Assembly: GCA_003117195.1 (NCBI GenBank)
Contig: BDSI01000034.1
Location: forward strand, 248,001 to 312,000
Direction: 5' to 3'
Source: Eudorina sp. 2006-703-Eu-15
Taxonomy: Eukaryota; Chlorophyta; Chlorophyceae; Chlamydomonadales; Volvocaceae
Length of the DNA stretch: 64,000 nucleotides
Positions within the stretch are counted from its first letter, which is position 1. Each line of letters begins with the position of its first letter. Of the stretch, positions 21,632 to 32,280 are shown piece after piece. The notes below the pieces were generated by a model. The model worked only from the letters and a program-made list of their open reading frames with translations, ran no database searches and was not told where the DNA came from. The translations under genes and the position numbers were made by a program.

Positions 21632-24413
21632 CTAGGTGCCCGGTCCCTGCAGCGGCCCTCTCCCCGGCACGATGCCCACGCCCTGCGCCGCGTCCTCGCC
21701 CTGCCGCAGCGACTTGAGCATGTGGGCCATCAGCTCGTCCATGCTGCCGCCCTGCAGCCCGTCCAGCTGGTCCCCCTGGCACACCAGCACGCCCTGGGGG
21801 CCCCACCGGGCCGTCACGGGCAGGCGGCAGGCGTTTGAGGGGTCAGGCGGCTAGGGGCAAGCAGTGCGCCGCAGTGTCTCACTGTGATGGGGCGCGTTGG
21901 TTTCGGTGCCGGTATTCGCGCGCATGTCCCCGCCCCTCGGACCCAAACACAACGCATCCGGGGCTCTGAGGTCCCTCAGGTCGCGGCCATTATGCACTCG
22001 GGTGGCACTCCTGGTGAAAGGATACGGTATGGCGGCCTCCTACCCGACGGCCAGGCCAGCGATGCTGACGGCACGCAAAACAAGCGACCAGCTTCTGGCC
22101 CGGGCCTTCCCTTCCCTCCGCTTCCCTCGGTCAGGGACTGGGGTGGTCGGTTCCCGCGTCGACCCAACACGCACCTGCAACTGACACGCGTTCACGTCCT
22201 TCGGGCTGGCGAGGCGGACTGCCTTGGCTTGCCGCTTGCCCCGACCCGTCGCCGACCCCGGCGCCGCCGACGCGGGGCCGGCGGCCTCACGGCTGATGCC
22301 CGCCGCCTCGCTGCCGGCGCCCCGCTCTGCAGTACTGCTGGAGGCCGCCGCTCCGCTCCGCTCCGCCTGGGCCTGGGCGGCCACCTGGGCGGCCACCTGG
22401 GCCGCCAGGGCCTCCGCCGACACCCCCTCGGGCGTCGTGATGTCGATCGCGGCGGCGGGGATGAGGCCGGACTGCGTCAGCTCGAACTTGGCGTTGCGCG
22501 GGATGATGGTCTTGGCCTCGTTCACCTGCATGCACTCGGGCGGGGGCGCAAGGGGGAAGGGGGCCGGGAGGTGGGCTCCTAACGGCATCATCAGCCCGTC
22601 ACCTCGCGGTCGCCATCGGCCGGCCCTCGGTCCGGCCGGCCGTACCAAAATGACACCCTGACTGATGTGGCCCGTCTCCCACGTGTGGCCGCCCGCACGA
22701 TGCCCCAACGAAGAGACAGTGCTGAAGACACTGGCAACCCCCGGCAAACAACAAGCACTAAAGGTATCGGTATCGGTTCGCGCGCCAGCGTCGCAGCGCT
22801 GAGTCGCCCTCTCGCCTCCAGCGGAGCAGCGATCTAAGTTTGGGGCTGCTGATGTCTCCCCAGCAGGACCACCACCACCACCTTCCTCAGCAACCCCACC
22901 ACCCTCCTCCGCGGCCTCACCACCACCCTCCTCAGCCCCCGCAGCGCTCACCTCCACCTCCACCTTGACCCGGTCCAACATGGGGGTGGCTGACAGCACC
23001 GAGCCCATGGGCACTCCCTTCATCCGCAGTGGAGTTCCCAGCTGCACCCCCGTGGCCTGGAAGACGGTGGGGCGGGTCAGGTCAGGTCAGGTTAGGTCAG
23101 GACGGTCAGCGTCGTGTCGCTCGCGGTCAGGTCTGCTCTGGTCGGGCCGGGTCAGGATGCCGGCCGTATGCGTTCCCGCAGCGCTGCACCGATGGGGAGG
23201 TTACTCGGCAGCTACTGACCCGAGAGCGCTGGCTCCCTTCCCGGTGGTGGTGGTTGTGGGGCCAGGAGGACGGAGTAGGATGTCGCTTGGGAAGGCCTGG
23301 GAACGGCCGATGAGACGGTGATGCGGGTCCGCAGGCTCCGTTGACCCAACCAGTAGCGCGGCCGGGACAGAACCGACGTACCGGGGTGTTGCCGACCTCC
23401 GTGACGATGCTCCGCGACGACAGTGCGGTAACTCCTCAAGTCCCCTCCTTCCCCAGGAGCCTTCACAACGGAGCGCCCGGCTGTGGCCCGGTTTCCGTCC
23501 AGGCGAGATGGCCGGTGGGCAGTGCCAGACTGCCGGCGGACGTCCGCTGCACAGCCCGACCCAACCCCCCCACCCCCCCACCCGCCAGCCAGCCAGCCAG
23601 CCAGGCCCCCTACCCAATGTCTCCATTTCCCCTCCTCCCGTCTCCGGCCTTCCTCCCACCTCTGGCAGGAAGACGTAGAAGCTGTAGGGGTTGAAGCGCC
23701 GCAGCGGTGTCCCCACCGTCCAGTAGCACAGGGCGCCGCAGATGGCCGAGCCGATCACCACGAACAGCATCTCGCCCAGGTAGGAGCGCCTGGAGGAGGG
23801 CATCAAGTGTGGTTTATTATCTGAACACACACAAACACAGGGGGGGGGCGATGTCGGGTGGCTGGGGGTCGCGTGCTTGGGTTGGACCAGCCGCATACAT
23901 GTGGGGGCCCCGCAGCCAGATCGTACGACGCAACGATGAGGCAAAGACTTCCCGCGTAGGCTCAGCTCGGCTACCTCCAGCTACCTCAGCCGCAGCGGAC
24001 TAGGCGATATCGGCCGGCACTTAGGTGTTCGGGTTGTCAACGTATGATCGTTGACAACCCGATCATAAGTAGAGGGGGGCTTGCCTGAGGACGTTCCGAA
24101 AGCTCGCTCGTGCGCTGTGTTCCACGGGGAAGGTGCCCGGGCCGTCGCTGCTGCTGGCGGCGCTGGCGGGGGAGTTCAGTGGGAACGAGGACGAGGAGGC
24201 AGTGGGCACACCGTTGGTCTCCGGGGCGCCCGATCTGACGCTGGCGGGGCTGGACGCCGCGCCGGCGCCGACGCTGGGATCGCCGGGTTGCGCGGGCACG
24301 GCGTGCAGCAGGCGGGGAGCGGGCCGGCTGCACCGCGGTCTTCCGCACAGCACACGGCGAGCCTCCAGGCGCGAACTGGATGACGCCAGCGACGACATGC
24401 CGCTGCAAATCAT
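21632..24413 (-). CDS. TGD2: Chloroplast-envelope MCE-domain lipid-transfer protein, TGD2-like
   Basis: Five exons on the minus strand: 24413-24085, 23789-23660, 23056-22952, 22525-22175, 21793-21632. They total 1077 nt and encode 358 residues. Residues 1-110 are Ser/Ala/Arg-rich, like a plastid transit peptide. A membrane segment follows (EMLFVVIGSAICGALCYW, about 114-131). Then comes an MCE/MlaD domain: GVQLGTPLRMKGVPMGSV, joined across intron 3 to KTIIPRNAKFELTQSGLI and AAAIDITTP. The C-terminus keeps the family's VLVCQGDQLDGLQGGSMDEL-type block. Arabidopsis TGD2 is similar in length and binds phosphatidic acid as the substrate-binding part of the TGD1-2-3 ABC importer in the inner envelope, moving ER lipids into plastids. 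Intron 1 uses a GC donor (cag/gcaagc). It is head to head with the gene at 25448. The last exon's acceptor is the least certain border. Confidence 0.82.
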
Positions 24414-25447
24414 TTGTGCTGGAGCGCTGGCTCCGTGCGTTTGACGGGGCCCAAGCGCCCGCGCTGCTTAAACCAACCCCAAAGAGCCTGTTACTTAATA
24501 TGCGCGAAAGCGAGATTGTTTATAGGTATTGCAGGCCACTAATGAAATTTAAATGTTCTTTGACACTTCGGACCCTGCAGATCCTTCATGCATTGTCACT
24601 CCTATGAGTCAGGTATATCATATTTGTGATTCTGGTGATAGCTTGCGTGGAAAGAAATGAATCGATCCTGCTGTTCCTAGGTTCATTGTCGCCCTCTACA
24701 CCATGCTTTCGCAGTTGAACTTGAACTTAAACTTTGTTCATGCAAGCACATCTGGGGTTGGCGACGACCATATTTGCTGGTTCTTGGTTGTTAATTCGTC
24801 AGCTGGTTTCGGAAGCTAACGATCAATTGCTGCATACCATGGTCGATGTGACATACTGTCATCCCATGTGTTGAGATGCAACTTCTGTCGGGCAAATTGA
24901 AAACTGTTCGGTGGAGGTACACACCCGATGAAACCAAAAACCGGCGCCCCTGACTATCAATACAACACAAGACAATGATGTGGCATTCGTCTGTAATATC
25001 ATGACAGGCATCATAGGACAATTATCGCCTCATCCACCGTCGTGATATCGGCCCGTCCGTTGACAGCGCCCGGCCGAACGGTTGGGAAGCAACGACGACA
25101 TGCGACAAGCGTGCCCTGTCGTCCACTGCCTGACCGAAGGACCATCACGACAATACAGCTTACCTGACACAGAACCAGATTTAAGAGTTTGGGGTGCACA
25201 GCATTGCAAGCAGTACCTCCAGTTCTCTCAAGCACCTTCACTACGCTCATCGTGATCCTACTGTTGGGCCAGTGAACCTTTCGGGGCCTGCAGAAATCGC
25301 GACTCCCTTCCTCCACCTCGATATCCTGTCTTCCATCGGAAACCTCAGGTCGTGACCTAGCCGCTAGTCGCTCGTCGATCGCCGTAACAGTCCTTCGACG
25401 ACGAGAAAAGAATCAACCGTCAGCCGTTTTCAGTTTCGCCCGACACC
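24414..25447. promoter_or_regulatory. Shared divergent upstream region
   Basis: This 1.0 kb separates the start codons of the TGD2-like gene (-) and the secreted-protein gene (+), so both promoters must lie here. It is clearly AT-richer than the flanking genes between about 24480 and 25020. No convincing TATA box or named motif could be assigned. Confidence 0.5.
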
Positions 25448-28400
25448 ATGTCGCAAGCGAGGCATCTGGTCGCGCTTGCCCTGCCCTTCATCGTGCTGAT
25501 CGCGTCCATGGCGCGAACGAGCCATGCGCAGCTGGTGAGGCCGTACCGCCCCTACCAGATTCTTCACCTATCTAGTCTTGCAGTCTCCGGTCCTGGCCAA
25601 ACGGCATAGCGCGCGGTACGCCGCGACACCGCCTTGCCCCAGCGCCTGTGTCGCTCGCCACTCTGAAGTGAATGGGGCAGTTTACGGTGGTGCCCAGGTT
25701 ATGATGGTGCCCAACTGGTTAACGGGGACAGCCCCCTTTGTAGTGCGTGTTGGCACTCGATTGTGTCTCGCCGTAGCCGCACCTGCGGCACACCAGCGCG
25801 TAAGATCCGAGAGTACCATGGCCACCGCAGGCCGGTGTGGACCTGTCTGCTTTGGGCGGCGGCCTGGGCGGCGGCGCCCTCGGCGGCGGCGCCCTTGGCG
25901 GCGGCCTGGGCGGTGGCGCCCTTGGCGGCGGTCTGGGCGGCGCCGTCCTTGGCGGCGGCCTGGGCAGCGGCCTCGGCTCTGGCGGTGTGGCTGCCAACAT
26001 CCCTGGCGTCGGCGCCCTGGACAGCCTGGGCACTGGGGACACCATCGCCAACGTGCTCTCCACCATGGGCGTCAACCAGGGCGTCATTGACGCCATTGTG
26101 GCGCCCATCTCGACCTCGCGTGAGGGTGCGTGCATATCCGTACACGCCAACGACCCATGGGTCTTTGGGGACGGGATCTTTCGTGCCACTTTTCCCGGAT
26201 GCAGATGGGACTAAGGGTCCACCTTGTAATGGTTACATACGATACGGAATGCGCTCGTGGACACCCGCCCTGGTGTCCAGACCGGGCAGGCTACTGGGTG
26301 CAGCACAACCAACTCGTCGGTCTGACGCGCAAAGGCACTCCCTGTAGCTACCCCGGCGCTGCCCAAACCCGCACTACTGACCCTTCCCCTCGTTCTCCCA
26401 GCCCATGCCAACCCGCCCTGCGCCGTGCCGCCCACCCGGTACCGCCGTGCCGCCCGCTCGCCCGCCTGGTGCATGCAGCTGCCAACACGGTCCGCGACAT
26501 GCTGACCAGCAACGCCGCAAACCGGCGGGAGGCCATCTCGAACACCATGGCCCAGATCGCCACGCCCACTCAGGCCATCTCCGCGTTCAATGACCTGGTG
26601 GGTGGTCGCAGCCCGGCGGGTGGTGGGTGGTCGCAGCCCGGCGGGTGGTGGGTGGTCGCAGCCCGGCGGGTGGTGGGTGGTCGCAGCCCGGCGGGTGGTG
26701 GGTGGTCGCAGCCCGGCGGGTGGTGGGTGGTCGCAGCCCGGCAAACTAGGGTAGTCGCGTGCTCGCTCTCGCATGCACGCTTAAGAACGTGTGTTGAGGC
26801 AGCCAACTCCACCCGGCGACCCACAAGGCGACCCCCGGCCCCGCCCCCGGCCCCTGCCCCGCCCGGCGCCCGGTGCCCGCAGATGAACGGCGCGTTCACC
26901 AACGCCGCCTCGCAGCTGACTGACCGCATGTTCCCCCGCATGGCCGGCGGCACCGGCGGACTCTTCCGGTCAGCCGGCCAGGACGACGCGAACAACACCT
27001 TCATTGGTGCACTCATCGGCCTCCCGGCCAACCCAGCGGGTGCGGAAGGACGTGGGGCGATGCGCGTCTGGCATCGGGGCAAACTGACTTAGACGGGGCT
27101 TGCTTGGTCGGGCACGAGTAAAAAGAGTCAAGTGGGCCGTGCATGGCCGCGCACCACACCAGACCTGGCCTGGCTTGTTGGGTACCCGGGTCGCGCGGCG
27201 CGTGTGGGGTCGCAACCCCTAGGGTCGCAACCCTAGGGTCGCAACGGAGACTGTGGGGCACGCGAGGAACGTTCTCGGCAGTCCAGGCGATGGGGGTTGG
27301 TAGCCTGTGGGTTGGTATGCTGAGCTGCATTGCATCGCGAAACCATATCAGTGACAGTCGTCCCGCGACGTCTCGGTTGATGACGCCACGGTAGATCTTG
27401 GCAGACTGCTGCGGTGTAGGCGCATACAGCACATCCCCATATAATACCCCAAACCCACCCCGTCCCTTCCTGTCCGCTTCCTGTCGGATGTCCCGACCGC
27501 TTGCCTACCTCCGGCTGCAGCCCTGGCCGGCTTCCAGGCGGGCGCGGGCCTGCCGCCGGTCGCCACCGCCACTCCCGCTGACTTGGCGAAGTTCGGGACG
27601 CAGCTTTACGGTGCGGAAGGGGGCGGGGGGCACAGGGCGACCAGATCTATGGTTCTGTTGCACTGTGCTGCAGGCCTCAGCGACGCGGATGCATGCAGCA
27701 GCTGTCGGAAGCTGACGGGCACACCTCTCTCCGTCTCATTTTGTTGAGACGAGGTGCCGTGTCTGACCGTGTGCCGTACCCTGCCTGTCCGCGCTCCAAC
27801 ACGCCGCCGTACCCTGCCTGTCCGCGCTCCAACACGCCGCGCGCCGCCGCCTGGGCCGCCGCCACATGCACAACCGCCCGGGTTTCTTCGCTAGGCACAC
27901 GCGCAACACACACCGGGTTAGCGCCCCCGGCCAGTGTCGGCCCGGCAGACATGTAACGATTCACACAGCTCACAAGCACACGCGCAGCTCAGTTCTCTTA
28001 CTTCATACACGCGCGCGCGATCCGCTCTTCAGGTGACATCACCAAGCAGTACAATGCGGCGGCCAAGTTCCAGCAGGAGGTGGCCAAGAAGCAGAAGTCG
28101 GAGAAGAAGCTGAAGGAGGCCTGCGTGCAGTATGCGCTGAGCGAGTAAGTGGGTGGGAGCAGCCGATGCTCTGCAAAGGGCGAAGGGAAGGGGTGGCACG
28201 TCTTGCCCTGGAAAGGGAGGGAAAACGGGGCATGCCTTGCCCTGCCGCCTCTGGCAGGGGCCCGTGTGAAAGCCCTCCGTGTACCCCTGAAACAACATCG
28301 TTGTGCCCTCCGGAAGGCGAGCCCGAACTGAAGTGTGAATCTGAGGCTCTCTTGAATGAATGAACGTTACAGCGGGCCCTCTCTTGCCACATCACAAGAG

Positions 28401-30571
28401 GTGCCACTGCAGCGAAGAAGATGTTTCGCGTAGAGGACTATCTAGCCAAGTCCGGCCGGGCTCGAGCGGATCGGGAGGGATGGGTGCTGCGTGTCAAGCG
28501 CTCCCCCGGACTGCAAGTCACACGCCTGCGCATTTTCTGATGCGTGGCCGTCCCTGCACCGCAACCACACCGTCAACCCAATCCCAGCCCGACGCCGCGA
28601 CCCAGCCCATGCAGCGCGGCCGCGTCGCAGCCCTGCTTCCGCCCCCAAACCGCCACCCGCCCTCCTTCCGCCGCCTCCACCAGCCAACCGCAGTGCGCGC
28701 ACTCATGCTGACCTGCATCCGTCATGACTGATGTGTCTTTTCTCGTGCGGTTGGCAGGTTTCTGCGCGGCTTCGCCTCCACACTGCTGACCTTCGGGCTG
28801 CCCGCGGGCGCCATCTTCTCCGTGCTGGGCGAGTTCGCGGGCCTGGGCACCACGGGGTACGTGCGTGGCGGGGCCAGCCTCCTGGGCATGTGGTGGGGTA
28901 CCGCGATGCGACAGGTGGCCGCTGGCTGAAAAATGCCGTTAGGTGTGATGCTGTGATATGTGATCCGTTGGAAAAGAATCGTTTGGGATAAGGCCCTGAG
29001 AGGCGCGTTGAATGGGAGCTAGGGTCGCATCCGCCTCCCATTCCGTACTTGCTTTCCCGGATTCCTGCCCTTGTGTGCAACGCCTGTCCCCCCCGGTTGC
29101 CCCGCACGGGGGCACCGTCGCGCCGCACGCAGGCTGACCGTCAACGGTGCCGCCTACATGAACGCCTACTGCTGCGACATGGTCCGCGCCTCGGGCATCA
29201 CCGGTATCAACTTTGGCACCGACGGCACTGTGAACATCGGCCCCATCGGCGTCGACCTTGGCGCGCTGCTGGACGCCATCCCGGGCGCCGGGGCCGCAGC
29301 CGACGTCGCCACCACGGCCGCCAACACCGCGTTGACTGCGCTGACCGGCGGCATCGTGAATGGAGCCGCAGGCGGCAACCTGGGCCTACAGTCGTGCAAC
29401 GTGTTCGACTGGCTGGCGTTCGCGCTGCAGGGCGACAAGAAGCTGGCCAAGACGTTTAATGACCTGCTGATCAACGCGATGGTGAGTCCTAGGGATGCCT
29501 CCGATGCGACCTCCTGTATGGTGCTCGTTGGCGGCAGCGGAGGGCGGGAGGTTGGGTGCCATTGGCAGGTCTGTCGTGCACTGGAGCATGTGACTGCCGT
29601 ACTGACGTGTAGACCGCGTTGGAGGTCGGGTTGGGATGGGGCATAAGGGGAAGAGCTGACCTCTTTTCGCATTCTGGCAACCCCAGCAGCCATGCTGCAG
29701 CAACGAGGACGACAAGCAACCTGGCGCTATGCGCCGACAGACGCGACGTTCGCATGTAGACCTGCGCCCTGCAGAAACGACGTGCAGTAGGCAGTAGTGC
29801 GCAACTGCAGTTGCGCACTACTGCCTACTGCACGTCGTTTCTGCAGGGCGCAGGACGAAAAGGACGTACCGCCCGGCAACCGTCTGATGACACACATCGC
29901 ACACGCGGATCGGGCGGGCGGGCGGGTTGCAATTCTAAAGACATCGCACACGCCGCTTGTGGCTGCATGTGGCGGCGACACCGGGCCTGTGGGAAGCCTC
30001 GGGGGAAGTAAACGAGGCTTGCCATAGCAGTTGGTGGAACCGGAATGTCGCTGGGAGTGTGAACATTGTTCGGATGTGCATCTTGAACACCAGGACATCT
30101 CGCATGCCGACTTTGAGCGCGTCCTACCTCACAGCATCTGCTACCGTCGGCCTCGACGGCAAGGGTCGTCAGCTTGCTGCCGGCAAAGTGCGAGGCGGGA
30201 TGGCGTCGCATGATGCTCTCCAGCATGGAGATGTGACCCGCCGTGACGGCGCCCGTCGATACCATCGGATCGTTCGGCCGGCTTGTCCTTCGGCTCATCC
30301 ACGTCCCACTGCCCGCGGTGCGCCTCCCGCCTAGACTCTCTGCGCCTTGCCCCGCCTCGACTCGCCTCCCGCTTCGCCTTGCCCCGGGCTGCCCGTCCCG
30401 ATGCAGAAACTGGAGGCCCGGCTGTTCTCGGATGCGCTGAATGGGGCGTCACGTGCGGCCGGCATCGCCACCAGACTCGTGGGCCGGGTGGCCGGCGGCG
30501 CCGGGGGGGCGCTGGCGGCAGGGGGCGACGGGGCCCTGGCGGGCCTGCTGGGCGCGGTGGCCGGGCGTTGA
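25448..30571 (+). CDS. Secreted glycine-rich protein of unknown function
   Basis: Nine exons: 25448-25534, 25831-26125, 26479-26597, 26883-27039, 27521-27610, 28033-28144, 28758-28856, 29133-29481, 30407-30571. They total 1473 nt and encode 490 residues. Exon 1 is a signal peptide (LVALALPFIVLIASM core, predicted cut after SHA). Residues about 35-85 are repeats of GGGLGGGAL type. Next come Asn/Ala-rich helical stretches (TVRDMLTSNAANRREAISNT), a Lys-rich amphipathic helix (FQQEVAKKQKSEKKLKEAC) and a hydrophobic segment near FASTLLTFGLPAGAIFSVLG. A second Gly/Ala-rich domain carries a CC pair, and the tail is Gly/Ala-rich. I recognise no family. The make-up suggests an extracellular or wall-associated protein. 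The join of exon 8 to 9 across a 925-bp intron with a 94-bp palindrome is the weakest step. Confidence 0.72.
26599..26748. repeat. 25-bp tandem repeat, about six copies, in an intron
   Basis: Period exactly 25 bp (tcgcagcccgg recurs at 26606, 26631, 26656, 26681, 26706, 26731). It starts directly at the donor after exon 3 of the secreted-protein gene, so several copies carry GGTGGGT-like donor look-alikes. Confidence 0.9.
27770..27843. repeat. Two-copy tandem repeat, about 30 bp
   Basis: The string gtaccctgcctgtccgcgct plus its flank occurs twice in tandem within intron 5 of the secreted-protein gene. It is non-coding. Confidence 0.75.
27915..27967 (+). repeat. Dispersed repeat fragment with ATGTAAC-(CA) end, copy 1
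   Basis: About 50 bp nearly identical to 34412-34464 (gggttagcgcccccggcc ... atgtaacgattcacac). Both copies run into CA-rich sequence, as expected for the 3' tail of a short retroposed element. Its family is not recognised. Confidence 0.6.
29761..29854. repeat. Perfect 94-bp palindrome (47-bp arms, no loop)
   Basis: The sequence is self-complementary around the centre between 29807 and 29808 (gcgcaactg/cagttgcgc). Pairing stops at both outer ends. It lies in the last intron of the secreted-protein gene and could extrude as a cruciform or be a folded-back insertion. Confidence 0.95.
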
Positions 30572-32280
30572 GGGAAGGTTATGCAAGTCGTCGGCAAAGC
30601 CGAATAGACCGCTGATGGCGGTGGCGGTCTCTTTGCCAAAGCCGTGAAGAATGGCATGGCATCGCAATCTCTTTAAAGCCGTGAAGAATGGCATGGCATG
30701 GCAAGTCGACGGGTGGCCTTGGGCGCAATAAGAGCATAGCAGCGCCGCCAGGCGGGAGCTGAGCCGTGGGAGCCGCCGAGGCCGCCGCCAGCTCCGCAGC
30801 CGCCTGGGGGGGTTGGCTGACCGGGTTCTGACATTGATGGTAGGCTGGTAGTTCGCGCGAAGGGCAGGAGGAGCAATTATTTGAACGTCGGACAACTGAT
30901 ATGCTCTATTTTTATTCAGTGGTGAAGGCAATACAGAGCGGGCATCCTTCAGAACAGAAAAGTGTGACACGGGTGGTGCATGCACGGCTTCACCTTACTG
31001 TCACCGATGACTCGCTGAAGTTCGACCGATGAGCCCCTGGAGCCCACTGTAATCTTATGGGGCGCGACGTGGTCGGTGCGTCCTTGAAGCAGTTCGCGGA
31101 TGTGCGGTGCGGGCAGACCTGTCGCCCGGATTGCGGTACTGGGGCGCGGACGTCGTCACAGGGCGTCAGATCCTGTCGGACACGTCAGTCTGTAACGTAG
31201 CCATCGGCATCACCACCATCGTATTAACGTACTTGCACGGGTATGATTCTGCTACTTGCGGGTTACCGTTGCAGAGCATCACGACATCGCACGAGCAGGA
31301 AGAAGGGACAAGGGAATCAGGGGGACTTTGAGTATCCGATGGAAAGGGTAGGAAACTTCGCCGGTTGGGACTTCGTTCTACCGAATCAAATAGGACGTAG
31401 ACCATGCGACGGAAGGCCTCCGGTGGCTGCCACCGGACTACAGAACTACAAGCAGGGGCGGCAGGACCCTGGGAGGGTTTACCGAGTGGAGCTTGATCAC
31501 CGTTGGGTGGATTGCAGAATGATACAGCAGAACTGTAAAGGAATTATTGGTCCCTTCAAGGGCGGACTTGCGCTACACAGGTGTCCAGTCCCCGCCGCAC
31601 ATCTCGGCCGATCTTGGCCCCGCACGGCCGATGAGAACGACAATTACAAATCTTGTGTGTATCATACATGCGAAAATTTGGCCGTAGGAAGTCCTATGCC
31701 GTAGGTGGCATAACCGCCTCCGTAGAAGCCCGTAGGACTCCGTAGGATTGGTTTCGGGCGGTCCTAAGCCCGTAGAAACGGGCCTAATCACGGGATGGTG
31801 ATATTGGTGTCAGAAAACACATCCATGTAATCATTTATATATAACTTGATATATAATATTGTAAATATTACTACGATACGTCAAAGCGCCTGGAATCTCA
31901 CAGTCCGGGCTAATATCATCAAACAACTTGCCGGAACATCTCGTTTGAGCTCTAGCGTCGTGCATGTGCCTCTGCTAAGGCATCTGTTTGTCAAGGTATG
32001 CCGCTGCGAACCGCGTTGCTTGGGCGATTCTCATATGTGCAGGCGCTTCAGACGTTCAGGCTTCACACAAGGGCAATGCGCTTTCGCCCTGGCTAGACAC
32101 ACTCAATATGGGATCATGTCCTAGAGGGAGCCACGATCCACAATTGTCTCTGGCTTGAAAGCCACGCACCTGACCAATCCAACACTCCACGGCGCTCACC
32201 GATTTGCGCTGGGCCCCGCGGTCCCCCTTTCCGGTTGTGGTTTCTCTCATCCCTTCAAGCCCACGTCAGCTCCTGTGCAA
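30572..32280. other. Intergenic between the secreted-protein gene and the P450 array
   Basis: No gene is supported. A TGTAA at 31048-31052 is a candidate poly(A) signal for the upstream gene. A short tandem duplication (gccgtgaagaatggcatggc) sits at about 30640-30700. Around 31680-31790 the word CCGTAG recurs in both orientations. The P450 promoter must lie toward the right end. Confidence 0.5.

Noticed and set aside
22040..23047. Uninterrupted 335-codon minus frame over the TGD2-like region
   Set aside because: It reads through a clear gtgagc donor and cag acceptor; splicing gives a contiguous MCE domain instead.
23201..23944. 247-codon minus frame upstream
   Set aside because: Only 23660-23789 is exon; the rest is intron with no similarity to the family.
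25763..26347. Ala-rich 194-codon frame overlapping exon 2 of the secreted-protein gene
   Set aside because: A frame shadow of the Gly-rich repeat; the exon chain requires the other frame.
26599..26748. CRISPR-like regular repeats
   Set aside because: A contiguous 25-bp tandem repeat without spacers, inside a eukaryotic intron.
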